In this document: positions 60,241-64,000 of the stretch, in pieces
Layout of the letters: every line of letters begins with the position of its first letter
Numbering within the stretch: the first letter of the stretch is position 1
NCBI GenBank assembly: GCA_039000515.1
Contig: JBCFYV010009882.1
Span: 58,024,277 to 58,088,276, forward strand
Direction of reading: 5' to 3'
DNA length: 64,000 bases
Origin: Timema cristinae
Lineage: Eukaryota; Arthropoda; Insecta; Phasmatodea; Timematidae
Notes under the pieces: generated by a model
What the model was told of the DNA's origin: nothing
What the model saw: only the letters and a program-made list of their open reading frames with translations
Databases searched by the model: none
Position numbers and translations under genes: made by a program

Positions 60241-60744
60241 TCTATAGTGTCGAAAAGGGTGAAACAGTGCCAGATGACACCTCTGATTGCGGTAAAAAAA
60301 AATCTCTTAAGGGTGAGCTTAGAAGGAATTAGTGTTTAATAGTAAAACGTACACGCTTTACAGCAGCCGCCTCTGTAAGCGAGAACTGGCCACACAGGCG
60401 TTTAGCGCTAATGCAATATCGAATTATACGATGCATTATTTCAAAATTTGAATTATTCCAAAATGAGAGGTGAACGATTGCAGCAAAGCTCATTTACCTT
60501 AACGATATAATTAGAGATTTATTAATATAAATAAATGGTACGGATCCCCTTACGGACTTTCTCGGTATATTGTTTAAAAATGGTGATATTTACTAACTCT
60601 TAATATATGTGAAACAAAATATTACACCCTATCAAAGCCAAGCAATATTTGTGCTATACTTATTTAAAACACTTTTCTACTCTCTGTTTTCAATTTTATT
60701 TTTAAAGAATTAAAGTCCTCATCGGTATAGTTAGACCAATAAAA

Positions 60745-60960
60745 ATGGTTCTACAAGGTTCAACAATATCTATATATATATTTAGCTTATCGAAAACTAA
60801 AGTTAAAGTATTGCAAACACACAAAAAAAAATCTAGCCCGATATGTTGGTTGCTGTCGAAGTTTTATGACCCTTCGAACCCTATAAGTGGTTTTTGCAAT
60901 GCCGTCTGTCTGTGTATTCCTAGTCCTTAAATAAGAATAGTTTACTAAAGAACGAAAAGA
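60745..60960 (-). repeat. Left arm of a ~200-bp inverted repeat (repeat F)
   Basis: Inverted copy of 61527-61760. The innermost 38 bp (60921-60958) match the reverse complement of 61527-61564 at 36 of 38 positions; similarity continues outward through the GACAGACGGCATTGC and CTTTAGTTTTCGATAAGCTA segments. Confidence 0.85.
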
Positions 60961-61526
60961 GGAAAATTCTATTTTCTCAATATCAGCTCAGACGATTTTA
61001 ATTATAACTCGTATCTAATCGTTAATATTATAAACAAAATGGATATTATCTTTTTTCTATGACAATTTAGTAATATTTCAGAATTTATAAACGGAATTTG
61101 AAATTTTACTAGGGGTTGCACATCTTACGGTCTACGCATTGTTATTAATTCCTCTTTCATAAATTTTGACAAATAAAATAGGTAAATATTGACTATCGAG
61201 TCTAAAATGATAGAGATAGATCACTTCTGCACAAAAATTCCTCTAAGAAGTTAAAGGAAGAAAAAAAACATTTTTAGAAACTTAATTATTTTCTTACTTT
61301 ATGAGATTAGAGAATTATTTCGTTGAGATCTTAGAATCTCTCCACAAATAAATTGGCCAAAATCTAATAAACTATTGGCTTTATAGGTCTATATTTCAAA
61401 TATTTTTTATTTTTAATTGTACTACAAATTTGTTATTCGGTATCTCAAATAATAATTGAGATTTGGATATTTCCGCTTTTGTAATGTACCCTTAAATAAA
61501 TTTTCATAGAAAATTTAATTTTTATT

Positions 61527-61642
61527 TTTTCGTCCTTTAGTAAACTACTCTTATTTAAGGACTATACACAGACAGATGGCATTGCACAAACACTTTTAGA
61601 GTTAGAGGGGTCATAAAACGTCGATAGCCATCAACATATTTG

Positions 61643-61695
<53 letters not shown>

Positions 61696-61760
61696 CATTA
61701 TTTTTTGCGGTTCCAATACTTTACCTTTAGTTTTCAATAAGCTAATATATATAGGCGCGT
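61527..61760 (+). repeat. Right arm of a ~200-bp inverted repeat (repeat F)
   Basis: Complementary to 60745-60960 with about 570 bp between the arms. Interrupted by the (ATT)n run at 61644-61701, which is absent from the left arm, so that run grew after the arms arose. Confidence 0.85.
61644..61701. repeat. (TTA)n microsatellite
   Basis: About nineteen TTA units with one CAT interruption, the longest microsatellite in the window. Confidence 0.97.
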
Positions 61761-63627
61761 AAATTATTGGTTTAGTAAAAATATGTTTAAAATAAAATAT
61801 TTGTATTATAAATAGACCTACATATTTGCAATGATAGGTAATTTCATATCTCAAATAGTTATGGAGATATGATACATAAATGGTATGGAACTCCGTACGA
61901 ACTTTATCAGTCTATTTTTTTAGAAATTGAGATATTTAGTCAAAATTCTTAATATAATATACACTAGCAAACCCTAGAAAAAATTGCGCTAGACATACAT
62001 AAAGCATTTCTTATTCTTAGTTTTAAATTTCATAATTTTATTTTCAAAGAATTAACCTCTTCATTTGAATATTTGGATTGATTCAAAATATCGATATTGG
62101 GTCCCCAAGGATCAACACTTCCTATTAAAATGTTATCATTTTACTAGGGGATAAGTTATGGTTATTATATTGCTATTAAATTTTTCTTTTATAATTTTCG
62201 ACTAATAAAATAGGTAATTATTGACTATTGAGTCTAAAATGGGAGAGATAGAATCGGTTTAGCCGATTTTGAGAAAATGGAATTTTTTCTCCTTTAACCC
62301 TATAGAAAACTTCTATTAGTTTTAGGGTTGGAATAACGGCGTTACAAGAGCCACTTTTTAGGGTCCAGGGGGCAATAAAACGTCGAAATCCATCAACATC
62401 TTGAGCTGGATTATGTTTTGAGAAATATATATTTTTGTATTTAGCTTGAAAACTTTTAATTTTATAAAATATATTTCAAGTAAAAGATGTTTATTATAAA
62501 TATATCCACATGTATGCAATGATAAATAATTTCATATCTCAAAGACTTACGGAGATAAAATTAAAAATTAGAATTTACGCATCAGACCTGAGCCCTTAAA
62601 GTCATTTTGACGAAATGTTGAGAGTAGCCATTTGGTTTGTAATATTGTTCAAAGACTAGAAATTATATTTAATCAAAATCGATAAGCCGATTTTGATAAA
62701 ATCGATTTTTCTCTTTCCGCCTAAAAGGAAACTACCGTTAATTTTAGGGTTGGATATCCAATTCCAAAAATTCCTATAAAGACCCTATATACCAAGTTTT
62801 AGCCTCCTTGGAAAAATAGTGTATGCTATAGGCCGAGGTACTGACTGACAGACAGACGGCATTGCGAAAACAACTTTTTAGGGTTCGGTGGGTCATGAGA
62901 CGTCAACATCCATCAAAATCACTAGCTCAATTTTTTTTACGGTCACAAAATTTCAAGGTAACGAGAAAGTAAAAATATTGATCTTGGGTCCCCGTGGGTC
63001 AACATTTCGTATTAAAATGTCGACATCAGTTTTATAATTTTCAAAATTTTATTAGTGGTTGAACATCTATGATCATGGAATTGCTATTAAATTCCTCATT
63101 TATAAATTTTTACTAATAAAATAGGTAAATATTGACCCTTGAATCTAAAATGATAGAGATAAATCATTGTTGTAGAAATATTTCTCCTAAGAGGTTGAAA
63201 GATAAACAACATACACTTTTTGAGAGACTTACTCATATCTGACTATATGGCATTAGAGAATAATTGGGTTAAAACTTAAGTAGTATCTCGTTACAACTAA
63301 AGCTCACAAAATTGTATTAATATATTGGCCAATATCTCAGAAACTGTTGGTTTTATAATAATACATTTCATATATTTTTTTATTTTTAATAGTACTACAA
63401 TTTTGCAATGATAAGTTATCGAATATCTCAAATAGTTGCGAAGATACAGAAATGTCCGCTTCTATAAAGTACCAAAAAGTCATTTTTATGCAAAAATGAA
63501 AATATCCAATTTATTTATAATCTTAATCTAAGCCTAGATACGAATTTAAAAAGAAATTGTTGTAGTCGATACCAAGTTTTAACCCGATTGGTATATGGTT
63601 TAGGCTCTAGTCGGAGGTACAGACAAC

Positions 63628-63648
63628 CAGACAGACAGACAGACAGAC
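63628..63648. repeat. (GACA)n microsatellite within repeat F
   Basis: Five GACA units, part of the CAGACAGACAG segment that every repeat F unit carries in longer or shorter form. Confidence 0.9.
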
Positions 63649-64000
63649 CGACAGAAATTCAAAAACAACTTTTTAGGATTCGGGGGGTCATGAAACGTCA
63701 AGATTCATCAAAATCAATTTCGATTTTTTTTTACGATCACAATACTTTCTCTACCTGTAAGATAGTAAGAAAGTAAAAATGAGAATTTATGCATCAGACC
63801 GTAACTCTTAAAGTTTTTTTGACGACATATTGAGTATAGCAATTTTGTTTGTAATATTTATCAAAGCTAAGATATGAAATTTAATCAAATTTGTTAAAGC
63901 TAATTTTAATAAAATTGATTTTTTTTCACCTTTGAGGATAATACCCTTAATTTTACGGTTGGATATAAAAATCCAAAAATACCTTCAGACAACCCTATGA

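Larger units (their letters stand above)
60500..64000. repeat. Complex dispersed repeat F, second locus, ~0.9-1 kb tandem organisation
   Basis: The landmark AATAAAATAGGTAA.TATTGAC recurs near 61173, 62203 and 63115 (spacings about 1030 and 910 bp). Other blocks recur around it: 'atctcaaatagtt...gagat', 'taattttagggttggatatc', 'accaagttttagcccgat', a GACAGACAG run, 'acaactttttagggttcggg', 'ggtcataaaacgtcgacatc' and 'agtaagaaagtaaaaatgag'. Units are diverged and one segment is inverted. The array continues past the window end. The CAGACAGACA-containing part yields spurious RQTDRQTD peptides. No gene. Confidence 0.65.

Noticed and set aside
63588..63776. Open frame with RQTDRQTDRPTE peptide
   Set aside because: It comes from the GACA microsatellite of repeat F; such peptides are a known artefact of CAGACA runs.
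1..64000. A previously undescribed multi-gene system
   Set aside because: No intact gene is visible. All recognisable coding similarity is from broken transposons, so the sequence supports repeat-biology observations only.

Overview
This window is AT-rich, repeat-laden animal (arthropod) DNA with no intact protein-coding gene. The longest open frame is 122 codons, and every stretch with protein-level resemblance is a broken transposon: non-LTR retrotransposon, Tc1/mariner-type transposase or hAT transposase. There are no operons, rRNA genes or CRISPR arrays. The SINE called B here (TGGCGTAATTGG A-box-like head, GGTTCGAATC B box, shared AACCCGAACGGG tail) resembles repeats whose antisense translations I recall from predicted proteins of Timema stick insects. 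A polyneopteran insect, perhaps Timema, is therefore my best guess; it is an inference from memory, not a search result.

Layout. 0-5 kb: AT-rich DNA, a 5'-truncated SINE A with near-perfect target-site duplications, and a degenerate ~130-bp tandem repeat array broken by another tRNA-derived SINE. 5-10.7 kb: a LINE C-terminal remnant, G- and C-rich tracts and SINE pieces. 10.7-13.2 kb: a second ~130-bp array into which a SINE B (12-bp duplication) and a ~1-kb LINE piece (9-bp duplication) have inserted. 13.6-14.2 kb: first copy of a ~0.5-kb element whose two ends carry GAAGTTATACTTC in inverted orientation. 17.4-20.3 kb: a GC-richer block, then a 2.3-kb LINE with recognisable endonuclease end, reverse transcriptase (YASD instead of YADD), C-terminal part and an (AAT)n tail. 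24.4-25.2 kb: mariner-type relic. 29.1-29.8 kb: LINE C-terminus split by a nested SINE B. 30.2-31.0 kb: a strand-asymmetric fold-back repeat. 32.1-33.0 kb: three tRNA-like sequences. 33.8-34.9 kb: full SINE A, then a 662-bp MITE with TA target duplication. 38.5-41.2 kb: broken copies of the 0.5-kb element, a hAT C-terminal relic and a CpG-rich patch. 42.5-47.2 kb: full SINE A, SINE B, a third ~130-bp array and a third 0.5-kb element. 54.9-56.5 and 60.5-64.0 kb: a large complex repeat family with a five-fold 91-bp tandem expansion, a ~200-bp inverted repeat and a ~1-kb tandem organisation running off the window end.

How the parts relate. SINE A and SINE B have different tRNA-derived heads but the same ~50-nt 3' domain, and SINE A ends in (AAT)n, as the 2.3-kb LINE does. 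The simplest reading is a LINE/SINE partnership in which one reverse transcriptase lineage mobilised several SINEs. The 662-bp MITE and the 0.5-kb element encode no transposase and would depend on enzymes supplied elsewhere. Nested insertions give a relative order: the ~130-bp arrays and the LINE at 29 kb are older than the SINE B copies inside them. I found nothing that supports a new multi-gene system; the noteworthy material is repeat architecture.
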